Assembly: GCA_003255025.1 (NCBI GenBank) | Contig: QANY01009128.1 | Span: 2,395,148 to 2,459,147 of the forward strand | DNA from: Datisca glomerata | Taxonomy: Eukaryota > Streptophyta > Magnoliopsida > Cucurbitales > Datiscaceae | DNA length: 64,000 nt | Reading direction: 5' to 3' | Part shown: positions 12,710 through 24,620 of the stretch, in pieces | Numbering within the stretch: position 1 is the first letter of the stretch | How the letters are laid out: every line of letters starts with the position of its first letter | The notes under the pieces: model-generated | Told to the model about the DNA's origin: nothing | The model's database searches: none | The model's input: only the letters and a program-made list of their open reading frames with translations | Translations under genes and position numbers: made by a program

Positions 12710-13175
12710 ACTACAAGATGATAGTGTAGTATAAATAAGGTCTACACGAACATTATACGAGCCTCGTGTAGACTACACGCAGGGTACACGATCCTTGTGC
12801 AGACCTCGTGTACACTACACGATCATCGTATAGTGCATCAGGAACTTCTTCAGCAATTCACGAGCATCGTGTATTATCTATTACACTACACAAGGACTGC
12901 ACGATCATCGTGTAGTGTACATGTGATCACATGACGATCGTGTACTCCTCGTGTACACCACATAATTACACCATAAGATCCTCGTGTAGTTCTCGTGTAT
13001 ACTACACAAGGGAATTGCACGATCATCATGTAGTACTCGTGTAGTCTACACGATGGAACTACACGATCATCGTGTAATCCTCATGTACCTTACACGATTA
13101 CACTACACAATCATCGTGTAGGACCTATTACAGTACACGATGACTATGCGATGGCTACACGATTATCGTGTAATA
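12710..13175. repeat. Array of family-A palindromes
   Basis: More than a dozen degenerate copies of a palindrome of the type CTACACGATCATCGTGTAG, separated by 5-25 bp. The half-site CGTGTAG or its complement appears roughly every 15-25 bp. Confidence 0.8.
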
Positions 13176-13233
13176 TTCCATTATATTACGTATTCTTCTT
13201 TTACTGACTTTCTTCATTAATGTATATATAGAT

Positions 13234-14278
13234 ATGTCTGAAGTTCAAATTTTTGTAATCCATGATGGAGATTGAGTGAAAAATGGTACAACATGGTCTT
13301 TTAATGGAGAGAAGACCAAATTATTGGAGATATCAACTAGTTGCACTTATTACGAACTATTGAGTATATTGCATGAAAAACTCCAAATAGACCCCTCAAA
13401 GTATGATATGTCCATTAAATTTCTTTATAGAAGTCATGTCCTCTGCTCTCCTGCTGAAATTTTAAAGGGTAGAGATTTACAATTCTTTATTAAGGAGAAT
13501 GAATCAGACTCACTTTGAACCCATTATTTATAAGTACCAAGCCTAAATTTTTTCCATTTTAAAGCTCGGTTCCTAAAACCACAATGTCACAACAACTTCG
13601 ATTTTATGAAACTACATGGTTATACCAAAGTTGGGTTTCTGAAACACAAATGTCACGATAACCTCTACATGAAAGCATTCCTCACTTTAAGAGTGTTGAT
13701 CATTTTGAAAGGAACTATCATTATGATGATATTTTTGGTCATGGCGAGAATGATGTTTTCGATGATGATGATGATTTTGATCAGGGGAGTATGATGATGC
13801 AACCGTGGAGATGACAATGATGAAGTCATTAATGGAGACGACCATACAACAATTTCAGACTTTAATACTAGTGGTGAACCCAATACCACTTGTCCATTGC
13901 CATCAACACTTGATTTGAATGGACAACGTCCTGGATCCAGTGAGCAACGGGCTGATTTGAATCAGCTTGTAACAGACACAATAAATATGGATGATTTGTA
14001 CAGTGATAAAGCTGAGCTTCTTAAGGTTGTTCGTATGATGGCCATCCGGATAAATTTTGAGTGCCTAATCTTCAAGTCATACCAGTCAAGATTGGTACTT
14101 GTTTGTGTTCATAAAACATGTCAATGGAGGTTACAAGCCATGAAATTGAAAAATTGTCCAAATTTCAAAGTTATAAAGTTCATCAATACACTTACATACA
14201 CATGTGAAGTATTGAGACATATACACCATCAAACTACATTTTCATTGATTGGTCATTTTATAAGGTTCAAATACACAT
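13234..14278 (+). pseudogene. MuDR-type MULE transposase, N-terminal part
   Basis: From ATG 13234 the frame reads SEVQIFVIHDGD, then TGA at 13273, then continues to 13518 with a PB1-like N-terminal domain (KLLEIS..CTYYELLSILHEKL...MSIKFLYRS...DLQFFI) as in plant MULE transposases. An acidic, repetitive stretch follows. From 13897, ELLKVVRMMAIRINFE and VCVHKTCQWRLQAMKLKNCPNFKVIKF form the MuDR DNA-binding (WRKY/GCM-like zinc) region. The catalytic DDE core and SWIM finger are absent; the palindrome array at 14280 replaces them. Stop codon and truncation make it non-functional. Confidence 0.8.
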
Positions 14279-14280
14279 GA

Positions 14281-14420
14281 AGTCATCGTGTAGGCTACAT
14301 AACACTACAATATGACCGTGAAGTCATCATGTGGGCTACATGAAGCCTACACGATGCCTGTGAAATCATCGTGTAGGCGCGATATCTGTGAAGTCATTGA
14401 GTAGGCTACATGAAGCATAT
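14281..14420. repeat. Short family-A palindrome cluster
   Basis: Repeated GTGAAGTCATCGTGTAGGCTACA-like units, degenerate, directly after the transposase fragment. Confidence 0.65.
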
Positions 14421-14878
14421 ACTAAACATATAGTAACAAAAAACATTCAACAACATATAAGAAAATTAGGCATTAAAAGTACAAGTTATAAAAATCCATA
14501 ATTCACAATTTGAAAGTGTATAAAAATAAAAGTTTGTTATAAATACAGTTTCAAATTCTTAAAATCATGAGCTTAAGCATAAAAAATCCATAAAATATAT
14601 CCAAATTATGTCGGTACAACTATGCCACGTACAAATAACTCAATTGTAATTCGTCTTTGATATTCTGACATTTTTTGTTGAGTTATTTCTTGGAGGTTCT
14701 TCTCATGTACGAGGGTTTTGCCAAACTTAAGGGTGAATACTCCACAATCAAACCTACAAAATGCATGAAATGCAAAAACACAATTAGATAATATGTATGA
14801 AATTTTAAGTGGACTTTAAAAGTATGTATATCTCACTTACACATTCTCTTGTTGTGGACACTTCATGATCTCATATTT

Positions 14879-16345
14879 TTACTCATATTTGGGTTTAACC
14901 TCATTTCTTCTCTCATAAATGTTCATCATTTGAAGCAGTCGAGGGACAGTCTTCATAAAAAGTTTCATTATTTCAATGTACAATGAGCGCTGATATGGCA
15001 TGTTCATGGAGTTATAAGTACGAATACACTGGCCATTCAAATCAAGCTCAACTACAATCCAACGACTATGGTTCACATTCATTGGAAAGATAACCTTATC
15101 AGACTGTTCCCAGCTCCTTCCAAAATTTGTTTGCAAGCCGAGGACCTGGTACTAGAGCGGATCCTCAATGTCAAGATCCCAGCACGCAGGATCTTACTCA
15201 AACTTTCCATTTGGCCAGACATGTTCCCCTGTAATATCACGGAAAAAAATTTAAATCTTCAATGTCAATAAAAAATGATCATGAAGACTACATGAAGTCT
15301 ACACGAGACCTTCCACGGTGCCTCGTGTAGACCGCATGAAGTCTCGGGCCTCGTGTAGACTTCATGTAGTCTAGACGAGGCAACATGAAGGCCTCGTGTA
15401 TACTACATGAAGTCTTCATTAAGTTAAAAAACAAATCTTACTTACTTGCAGAATCAAATCACCAATACTGATTCTGATATGAGGGTTGTAGTCTTGCAAA
15501 TCCCTCCTCATGAGCTCCCGATATGTATCGAGATGCTGCAATGTAATAAAGATTAGTTAAGATATTTATATTTATTTTAAACACTACACTAAAAAATATT
15601 ATGAATAATTTCTTACATTTGACTCAAGCCACGCATAAGGTGAATAGATTAGTTTTTTGAACCAGGTAACGTCAACGGTGCAAAATCTAATGTATACTTT
15701 CTCGTTCCTGTATAACGTAATTATAGATCAAAATTAGGTACACGATTGATTTACTACACGATGACTGTACTATATCAGTGTAACCATCGTGTATACTATA
15801 CAATGGTTACACGATGTCAGTATAATCATCGTGTATACTATTCGATGACTACACGAGGTTAGTGTAACCATCGTGTATACTACACGAACTCAGTGTAACC
15901 AACGTGTATACTACACGAACTCAGTGTAACCAACGTGTATACTACACGATGGCTACACGATCTCAGTGTAATAATCCTGTATGAGAATAAGAAGTAAAAT
16001 TACAGAACTTACATTGCCATTGAGGAGGTGAACCGTGTATTAAAATAGGTTTCATCATCTGAAGATACATCACCATATGGTTGAAAAGGTTTGAAGTCCG
16101 TTTGGGCAACGATATTCTCATCAGCTTTTTTCCTTCGCTGTTTCTTCTTTTCAACTTGTTTGGTTTCCCAAGTAGGTGACTCTAGGACCCAAAATCTTTT
16201 TATCTTCCTTTTTACGAGTTCACCAAGGCAGACGAGTTCTTATTCTTCTCCATTATTGTACTGCTCTGTTGACTGAACCGAATCCATCAATGTAGATATT
16301 ATTGATACAACATTTTCTTCTTCTGCTTTTTTTCAGCCTTTTTTT
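14879..16345 (-). pseudogene. Ulp1-like (C48) cysteine protease of a MULE, decayed
   Basis: Minus strand, in order: a basic region (VEKKKQRRKKADENIVAQ) at about 16150-16080; coding at about 15705-15617 (VYIRFCTVDVTWFKKLIYSPYAWLES); coding at about 15541-15446 (HLDTYRELMRRDLQDYNPHIRISIGDLILQ); then 15240-14879 with GEHVWPNGKFE, WDLDIEDPL and the protease block KVIFPMN..HSRWIVVELDL......YNSM. This architecture is typical of Ulp1 genes carried by plant MULEs. It is dead: TAA after GKFE, TAG after EDPL, and a stop near 16235. The position of the catalytic His before W reads Arg, and the Asp of the expected YDS motif reads Asn. Confidence 0.8.
15280..15970. repeat. Family-A palindrome arrays within the Ulp1 remnant
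   Basis: Two clusters, 15280-15420 (CCTCGTGTAGAC and ATGAAGTC variants) and 15745-15970. The second has a near-regular unit (CAGTGTAACCATCGTGTATA plus CTACACGA) about 38 bp long. They fall in intron positions of the minus-strand Ulp1 gene. Confidence 0.75.
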
Positions 16346-16354
16346 CTCCCTCGA

Positions 16355-18174
16355 AATGAAGCTTGGAACTTATTTGTCAAATAATTAAGGCATGAAATTC
16401 CCAAAGAAGTGGAAAAGATTGCTCGGCAAGTGATTAAGGAATGTGATGGTTTACCTCTAGGAATAATAACGTTGGCAAGGAGCACGGGGAAGTGTATCGA
16501 CATTTATGAGTGGAGAAGTGTATTAAAGAAGTTGCATAGTTCAAAAGTTGGGATGTTAGCCATGGAAGAGGATGTATTTAGAGTTTTGAGGTTAAGTGAC
16601 GATCGTTTGAATGATTGGAACTTGCAACAATGTCTCTTGTATTGTGCAACATATCTGAGGATCATAAAATACCTATTGATGATTTGATTTGGGCATTTAT
16701 TGATTACGGATTGATCGATGAAGAGGAGTGTTTGCAGGAAATGATCGATGAGAGCCGCCGACTTATGGTGACTGCACTTCAACGGGCATGCTTGCTGTCA
16801 GATGGTGGTTTTATGGAGGTGGAAATGCATGACCTTATCAGGGATATGGCGCTCCAGATTGCAGGATCTCGATTCGTGGTTAAAGCTGGTGTAGGATTGA
16901 AAGTTTTTCCCAATCAAGAGGCATGGACAGATAATGTCTCGTTGATTAAAAATGAAAGTTTGGAAGCACATATATCGCCGAGTGTCCCAGATTGTCAATT
17001 TTATCGATCCAACTTGGTGGAAGGTATCAATGTCTTCCAAATCATTTCTTTGAACATTTGTTTGGGCTTGCAGTTCTTAACTTATCTGAAAGTAGAATCG
17101 AAAGTTTGCCAAACACATTCTCGTACTTAAGAAATCTCACTGTTTTGTTACTCAATGGACGTTATGAGCTGAAATATATTCCTTCATTGGCTGAGCTTTC
17201 CAACTTTCTGAAACTCATTAGCTCTTGTACACTCACTTTTAATGCCGTCGAGGAATAACAGTGAACTTCTAGGTATTGCATACGTAAGAGCTTGCGGTGG
17301 ATTGTATGATATTCACGATCTCAATGAATTTTCCAAGCACAAAGAGAAGCATGGACTTCCCACCAAGTACGCATTACGGGTGGGATCAGACGGCTTGTGT
17401 TCATGTCAATTCGACAAATATGATCAGTTTGTGGTGTTATTTAAGTGTAGTACAAGTGCAGCTGAAGGGGATATCCTTGAGCTACCTTACGACGTCCGGA
17501 AATTGTTCATTGAAGAGTGCCATGATAGAAATAACTTGTGTGATGTGCTGACTAAAGCAACTAATTTGAATGAAGTTCAGATCAAGAATTGCGAGGGAAT
17601 GAAGTATGTGCTTTCTTTTCCTTCTCGTCTTCCTAATAATCTCAGAGTTTCAGCTGCCACCTTTTCTCGACTCAAAAGCTTTGAGTTATATGGATGTCTG
17701 AAGGTAAATAAGCTGCTGTCCCCAAGTTTGTTGCCGTACCTTCAAAACTTGGAAATTATCAAGATCTGGAAATGTCACGAATTGGATGAAATAATACAAT
17801 CTACACCCAGTGAAAATGAAGAAGAATATACATACAATGAAGGAGGTTTAGGTACCAACTTGTTTGCTCTCCCAAATCTTGCAGATTTCACTTTGCATTA
17901 TCTACCAAACTTGAAGAGAATTTGCGGTACTAATACAAGAATAAGTTGTGCTTCTCTAAGATCAATACACGTAGACGATTGTCCGAACCAAAAGAGAATA
18001 TCATTCTGTTTCTCTTTTCCTCTGCTCAACGAAAACCAGCCTTCTTCTTCATCTTCCTCTTCCTCATTTGTTCCACCCATCGATTTTGAGTTAGGCATAT
18101 GCGACATGGAATGGTGGAATTCATTGGAGTGGGATCATCCTGATGATAAGGGCATGTTCCGTCCCTTCATATAG
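16355..18174 (+). pseudogene. NLR psi1, 3' half of an NB-ARC-LRR gene
   Basis: Homology to NLR-2 resumes at about 16355 with NEAWNLFVK, inside NB-ARC after the kinase-2 and RNBS-B region, so P-loop and kinase-2 are absent. It keeps the GLPL motif (CDGLPLGIITLARS), LQQCLLYCA and the MHD motif (EMHDLIRDMALQIAGSRF), then leucine-rich repeats. Lesions: TAA soon after LFVK; a one-base frameshift in the CATYPED region near 16655; a frame change with sequence loss near 17020; and loss of about 80 codons near 17215-17290. From 17290 to 18174 the LRR frame is open and ends with the family C terminus (WWNSLEWDHPDDK..FRPFI). Its 5' leader is stranded at 12205-12300, beyond MULE-A2. Confidence 0.9.
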
Positions 18175-18785
18175 GTAACGATAACAATAGATTGCTGCTT
18201 TGAGAAAGATTCTATTTTTTTTTTAAACATTAGCTTGATTGCCTCCTCAGAGGTGTGTGTTGGGGTTAGACCCAGATTTGTATGAAGTCCTCATGATATC
18301 AAGAATGTTGTTATGTGATGTTTGTTTGTGTACTATTCTTTTGACTCCAATTTGATACTTCTTTTGTTTCATTACTTCTTGCTTATAATATCTTTCTAGC
18401 AAATATATCACTTACAAGCAGGTCTGATGTGACTTCATATGATGATAAATATGATGTTAGAACGCCTAATTAAAATAATTTTGTTTTCATTTAAATATCA
18501 CATTTTTAGATTTAATTTTCTTATTTCTTCGTTAACTAATTCAAGAATTAAAACATTAATGCGTAGTAGATGGATAAATTTTAATAAAATCCAAATTAAG
18601 TTTTAGAATGAGAAATGCCCGGATTGGTGATAGAGTTTGGGAAAGGAAATTAATTTGAGAATAGCTAAAAAAAAGATTTTGGTCAAAAATGCAAAAACAA
18701 AGTATACAATAATTTAATAAAAAAATACACAAACACCCTCTAAAATATATAGACATATCATATAGTTTCAGAGAATACACTGACT
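18175..18785. other. 3' flank of psi1
   Basis: 18190-18265 resembles the 3' UTR of NLR-2 at 32545-32620 (GATTGCTGCTTTRAGA, AAACATTAGCT, ATTGCCT). The remainder is AT-rich with no feature. Confidence 0.5.
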
Positions 18786-19168
18786 TCTATTGACATCAAC
18801 AATGGTTGTTAAAGATAATAAGATGATAATCAAAATATCTTCATTAAAAAATATTCTCCATGAATATCTATATTCCTTATCAGAATAAGGAAGAAAATAC
18901 ATTAAACTTGAACATTTGATTGATATATAAAATCATTATTAATATATGATGATCCTCATTAAACAGTAAGCAAATTCTCCACACTACTATTTTTTTTTAA
19001 ACACTCAACTGACTTGATAGTTGGAGTGCATTAGGTGGAGCACCACCATGGTCCCCTGTCTACTACTTTCACGACCATTCTTAATTTTTGCAGGCCCCTG
19101 GACGAATCATCAAGCGACGCGTGACAGCCCTCTCAACAATCGATGCTTTCATATTTTTCGCATCAACA
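18786..19168 (+). repeat. 5' LTR remnant of the Tat element
   Basis: Matches the last 380 bp of the 3' LTR and ends GCATCAACA, followed by the primer-binding-site-like ATTTGACGCCAC. Confidence 0.75.
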
Positions 19169-19869
19169 ATTTGACGCCACATGTGAAAACGTAGATCTCT
19201 CATTTTTCAAAATTAATCAAAAATCAAAATATACCGCCACGATCGTTAGAAAATGGTGAAATGATCCATGTTTATGATAGAAAAAAATGAGGAAGATGAA
19301 AGAGAATGTTTAGGATCGGTGAAAAAATATGTGTCGGCGAGTTTTGTCGCTGTCATCGTAAATCAACGCTGTAAAAAAATCACGAAGCTTGCAAACCACG
19401 AGAACTCGTGAAACATGGCCAAAGCCGGCAACGACTATCCGCGGTGAAGCACGGACAACGCCGACAAGAACCAGCCACGGATCGGCACCACCATAGCCAC
19501 GGGACCCAAAAAGTTTGGCGCGAGATCTACGTGAAATGAAGAAAATTCAGTCCCCAAAACACCCAAAAATGGACTCATACGGAGATCTTCGGCCATTTGG
19601 AGTGTTTTCCGGCGGTGAATGGTCGACGGAGACTGTCGCACGCGCTCGTCGGTGATTTCTGTGGCCTTCTTCTTCTTCTCTACCCACCTCCCATCTTACC
19701 GGGTTAACCTACCCGGTAAGTGACCCGTTGCTGCAATGGCCCAATGGAGAGCTCAAGCAGATTAGCCCAGTGCAACCAGCCCAACTTGTAGCCCCATTTC
19801 AACGCCAGGTGCGACCCGCGAGTTGACTAGCGCCCAGAAACCCGGATAATGACCCGCGGCCTAGTCTTC

Positions 19870-21699
19870 TGTTGGGATCATTTGGTTTTAAAATTAACTT
19901 AAAACATGTTTGAACCACAAATGGTTCGTGGGCGAAATATAAAAAAATTTAATTAATTTTTTTAATTGAATTAAATAATTTAAAATTAAACAACGTGTCA
20001 TTATGCATATATGATATTAAACGAGAAGATAATGTTAGAAACAATTTTTCACCTATATTTTGTATCAGAGAATTTTTGAACTGACGGTTTTCCTTCGAGT
20101 GTTCTTCGTGTTCTTCAAGTTTCGGGACCCGAGTCACGCACTTGAACTTTAAGAATTATTTACGAACTTCGTCCACCAACAACCACCTGTTAATTTCAAA
20201 AATATATCTCATGAAAATTTTGTGTAGGAATTTGAGTGTGAGCTCTCAAAACGATTGAATGAAAAAAATTGAATATTTTTCCTTCAATACTGTATTTCAG
20301 CGACAATCACTAGGGAGGGGAGAAAACTTTTTTTTTCTATGTATCTGATACAAGATATATATTTCTATGCAATCAAATTACTATTAGATATTTATAAAAT
20401 ATAATTTTTGATATTTACAAATATACTGATATATTTTTAAGTTTTAAAAATTCACCGCATACATTCATAATTGCCGAAAATTATAATATTCCCTTGAGTT
20501 TGAGTTGTATTGAGATTCATCAATCCAATTGATAGATTTAATTGATCATTATCAATTAATAAATTTAATTATTTTTATTTACTAATTATCTAATAATAAA
20601 CTAATTAATTTCAATATAAATAATCACACTTAACGAATTAAATGACATCACTTAAATCATATATGTGTAGGAAATGTGCATTGGCACCCATACACATTTT
20701 GATCCAATTTACTTCGATGAGCTATTTGTCAGACCGAATGGACCCATATGAACAAAACTAATGTTTCAAATACCCGGCTAATCAACTATCGATTTATGCA
20801 CTCCACATTTTCTGTTGGTGTAAATAAACTCTTTTATTTTCACAGTCCACGTAATATTTTAATATAATACCCATCATGAATATCAGTAACAAAAGCAGAA
20901 TATAAAATTAGCGTTTTACCTCTCTTGTTATTATTTCATTAACTCATTTATTGACTGTGAATAATAAAAAGATAATAGTGAATTGTCTTGTATAATTCAC
21001 AAGTCTTAATCAATGACTCAATTCATTGAATACATGGCCATGTTAATTTATTCAGACACCCATCAATAAAGTATCAGGTGATATTATTGATTTGGCAATC
21101 CGGCCACGAATTTCTTTATCTGTGAATCACATAACTCCAACTTAATTGACTTACAATCCCAACAGCCGAGGTATTGCCCACAAATTTGAACTCACTCATT
21201 TGACATATCAAATATTGCAACTAACTAAGTCAAGCTACGTATTCATCTCAGGATTAATGTAATTATGAAAATACCCTTAAAGTGTAACAATTAGATTTAA
21301 AGCTAGATAAACGATTTTGGGCTCTAAACAAATTTGTTACCTGTCTATTCAACATTTTCATAATATGTTTAGGTTAACCGTTTGAGTCTCCACTCGCATG
21401 CCCCAAGACTAACATTCATTGGTTCAACCTAACAGTCGTAATCGGATTCGATTGTCCATTCGATCCTAAGACTACGAATATCATTTTGAACTTTCTTATA
21501 AGAGTTCGTCTAGAGACGCCTCTGTCTTCACACTTCGTTCGTTGATGAAAGTTCCAGGATTTGAGTATTTTATAAACACACTTTATTTTAAAATAAAGCT
21601 TTCAATTTATTCATAAAAATTTAATAATACTAATGTCTGAGAAATAACTAAATACAAATAAATAGTTATTACACGCTACTTTATGAACATATTCCAACA
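19870..21699. mobile_element. Candidate nested solo LTR (about 1.8 kb)
   Basis: Begins TGTTGGGATC and ends GATTCCAACA-like (ATTCCAACA), short inverted termini typical of long plant LTRs. The flanking 5-mers are TCTTC (19865-19869) and CCTTC (21700-21704), 4 of 5 identical. It has no coding capacity and lies between the 5' LTR and polyprotein of the Tat element. I assigned the termini by eye only. Confidence 0.5.
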
Positions 21700-21829
21700 C
21701 CTTCATCACAGGCCCAGCCCGTGAAGCCGTGCAAGGCCTCTATGCTTCAGAGGTCCCTTCACAGCCCAACACTTCTATCTTTTACAAGATGATAATGCGA
21801 TAATTTGTATCAATATTATTTAATATCTC

Positions 21830-22110
21830 AGACACGAGTGAGCTTCAAGATCGGGACGCGGACCACACAACTCCAATCAACATCATTCTAAATTTGTTAT
21901 TCCCTCAAAATCATGAGTCACATCGATGATCTCCATTAAAATTTTGAGAGAAATAACACAATAAATATTATTTAGCACCTTGGACAAGAGCAAGTTTCAA
22001 GATTCAGACGCAGACCATAAAACTCAGATCTGCATTATTTTAGATTTTTATTCTCCCAAAATCAAGAATCACATCGATGATCTCCATTAAAATTTTGAGG
22101 TGCATTATTT
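21830..22110. repeat. Tandem duplication, about 152 bp x 2
   Basis: CACATCGATGATCTCCATTA occurs at about 21919 and 22071. Both copies share upstream blocks (GAGYRAGYTTCAAGAT, GACGC(G/A)GACCA) and downstream AAATTTTGAG. Confidence 0.7.
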
Positions 22111-22370
22111 ATTTTTTATACTCAAATTTACTATTCTTTTCAAGAATATTTTTAAAGCACTTTAATTTAGTATGGTATCAAACATGGAGCCATTAGAAGC
22201 AACGAGATCCTTGGACATAATATAAAGCCCCATAATCTATTTGTTATATCACCATAATACCTTAGCACGAGTTCTATGAATCGTTTGGGCCCACTTGATA
22301 AGGGGTAATTAACTAGGAATAAAAGTACGATGCAAATTCCCTAGGAATATATAAGCGCATTAAACAAGGA

Positions 22371-22812
22371 AAATGCTCCCACGAGAGAGCAAATATGATT
22401 ACAAAGACTCGGGAGTTCACAAAATTACGCAAATGCTCCCACGAGAGAGCAATATTAATTATTAAAGACCTGAGAGGTCACGGATTACGCAGATGCTCCT
22501 GCGAGAAAGAAATCTTAATTATCAAAGACCCGAGAGGTCACAGACTACGCAAATGCTCCCACGAGTGAGCAAGCATAATTACCAAGACCTGAGATGTCAT
22601 GGATTACGCAGATGCTCCCCCGGGGGAGTAATCTTAATTATCAAGATTCAAGATGTCGTAAGTGCTCCTATGAGAGAGCATGCATAATTATCAAGACCCG
22701 AGAGAACACAAATTACGCAAATACTCATGTGAGACATCAAGCAAGACCCGAGAGGTCATAGATTACATAAACGCTCCCCGAGAGAGTAAGTATATTTATC
22801 AAGACCCAAGAT
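22371..22812. repeat. About 60-bp tandem array in the Tat element
   Basis: Eight or so units with ACGCARATGCTCCCACGAGA, TTAATTATCAA and GACCCGAGAGGTCA. Unit starts at 22371, 22431, 22491, 22551, 22610, 22661, 22720 and 22771 give spacings of 50-60 bp. It lies exactly where gag/protease coding would be expected. Confidence 0.85.
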
Positions 22813-23515
22813 GTCCACTACCCTAACTGGATGGATAACGTGGTGGTGGTAAAGAAGAAGAATGGAAAGTGGAAAATTTGTACAAACTTCATAAATGTAA
22901 ATAAAGCATGCATGAAAAACAACTTCCTTCTTCCAAAAGTTAATCAATTAATGGACGTTACAACGGGGTACGAGATGCTCAGTCTCATGGATGTCTTCTT
23001 TGGGTACAATCAGATACTCATGCATCCATAAGACCCAAAGAAGATGACATTTGTGGTTGAGAGGATGACTTATTGTTACAAAGTCATGTCATTCTGACTG
23101 AAGAACGCATGAACTGCCTATCAACGTTTAGTCAACAAAATGTTTCAAGAGTACATGCGGAAGACGATGGAAGCGTTAGGAGAGTTTGACATAAGATATG
23201 AACCTCTGACCACAATCAAGGCTCAAGCGCTAGCTCACTTGTGGTAGAGATGACGCCACCCCAAGAGAAATAGGAGTCAGGCCGTACAGAATATGTCACG
23301 CAAGATGACATTATTGATAGAAGCACAGGGAAAGAAACCTCAGACATGGAATGAGCGCTCAACGTGGATGGCTTTGCAAACGCATGTAGAAGCAAAGTTG
23401 GATTGGTACTCAAAACATTAGAGGAAACCATAACTAAAAGGGCGATGCGCTTCACATTCAGAACATCAAACAATGAAGTTGAATATGAAGCTTTGCTCGC
23501 ATGTCAACGAATATT
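22813..23515 (+). pseudogene. Ty3/gypsy reverse transcriptase-RNase H remnant
   Basis: VHYPNWMDNVVVVKKKNGKWKICTNF, LPKVNQLMD and LSLMDVFFGYNQILMHP are reverse transcriptase blocks (the usual FSGYNQI reads FFGYNQI). Three in-frame stops follow (after MHP, MSF and KNA). The YVDD catalytic block is deleted: the frame runs from QEYMRKTMEA straight into RYEPLTTIKAQALA, which belongs to the RT-RNase H junction. A second frame holds WMALQ-type and RFTFRTSNNEVEYEALLACQ RNase H sequence. The clade is Tat-like by the KKKNGKWR and NNEAEYEALLA type motifs. Confidence 0.8.
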
Positions 23516-23639
23516 CTCAAGCTAGACACAAAGATGGGGGTAAATCGTAGTAAACTTCTAAAATTGAAGGAATGATTCAAAGAATGCTCTGTAGAGCAGC
23601 TATCCCGAGCACACGAGTTGCTTGGATGAAAGACTTCAA

Positions 23640-24260
23640 CCAAGACAACGGTCTAACAAGGCCTCCTGATCACTAAGGATGATCTAGAGAAAGATCCTAC
23701 ATAGGGAAAAATGACCACGAAAGTATCTCGTGGCACACGAGATGATTGGATGGAAGACCTCAACTAAGGCGATGGCCTAACAAGGCCTCCTGATCACTAA
23801 GGATTATCCGGAGAAAGACCCTACAAAAAGACTACAAAAGTATCTCGTGGCACCTGAGCACACAAGATGATCGGACGATCAACCAAGGCGAATGCCTAAC
23901 GAGGCCTCTTGATCACTATGGAAGATCCAGAGAAAGGCCATACATAGGGCGAAAGGCCTTACATAGGGCAAAAGGACCATGAAAGTATCCCGTGGCACAG
24001 TCAAAGAATCCTCGAACGAAAGACCTCACCCAGGACGACGGCTTAACGAGGCATCCTTATCGCATAAGATGATTTGGAAATGTACCTACCTCAGGCGAAA
24101 GACCACGATAATATTTCGTGGCACCTAAGTACACAAGATGATGGGATGAAGTACTTTGATAATGGTCACAGTCGCCAAGACCTCATAACTTACCTAAGAC
24201 AGATATGAGAAAAGACCTTACATAAGGTAAAAGGACCGCTGTAATATTCCATGGTACCTG
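23640..24260. repeat. About 120-bp tandem array in the Tat element
   Basis: GCCTAACAAGGCCTCCTGAT recurs at about 23651, 23775, 23894 and 24041 with intervening GAGAAAGACCYTACA and AAGTATCTCGTGGCAC blocks. Four to five diverged copies. Confidence 0.8.
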
Positions 24261-24620
24261 AAGTCACTAGATGACTACGATGGTCACATGGATGACTATA
24301 CACTTGAAGTAACACAAATGACTATGATACTCCAAGTTACATAGGTGACTAAGGTATATAAAATCACTCAGATGATCATATTGGATCCAAAGACACGTAG
24401 ATGATTATAACACCCAACATCACCCAGATTGTTATTGGACATTAAGTCACACAGATGGCTAGGTACCCCTAGTCACACAGATGACTGAGCACCCTAAGTC
24501 ACCAAGATGACTATATTACTCTACGTCACATAGATGATTAAGGTACCTGAAGTTACCTAGATAACTATGCTACCCATAATCACAATTATGAAAATGACAC
24601 CCAAATCACATTAATGACTA
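24240..24620. repeat. About 35-40-bp degenerate tandem array
   Basis: Repeated AAGTCACACAGATGACTATG-like units, about ten, strongly diverged. Confidence 0.7.

Larger units (their letters stand above)
12300..16350. mobile_element. MULE-A2, Ulp1-carrying Mutator-like element, right end lost
   Basis: The left end (about 12320-12420: CACTAATTTTTGCTTACTCTGACCCTGG) resembles the MULE-A1 terminal repeat. Inside are a MuDR-type transposase remnant on plus, an Ulp1-type protease remnant on minus and four arrays of the same CACGAT/ATCGTG palindrome found in A1. No matching right terminal repeat is seen; the sequence passes straight from Ulp1 coding remnant into the middle of an NLR NB-ARC domain at about 16355. 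A deletion therefore removed the right end of the element together with the NLR 5' half. Confidence 0.75.
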
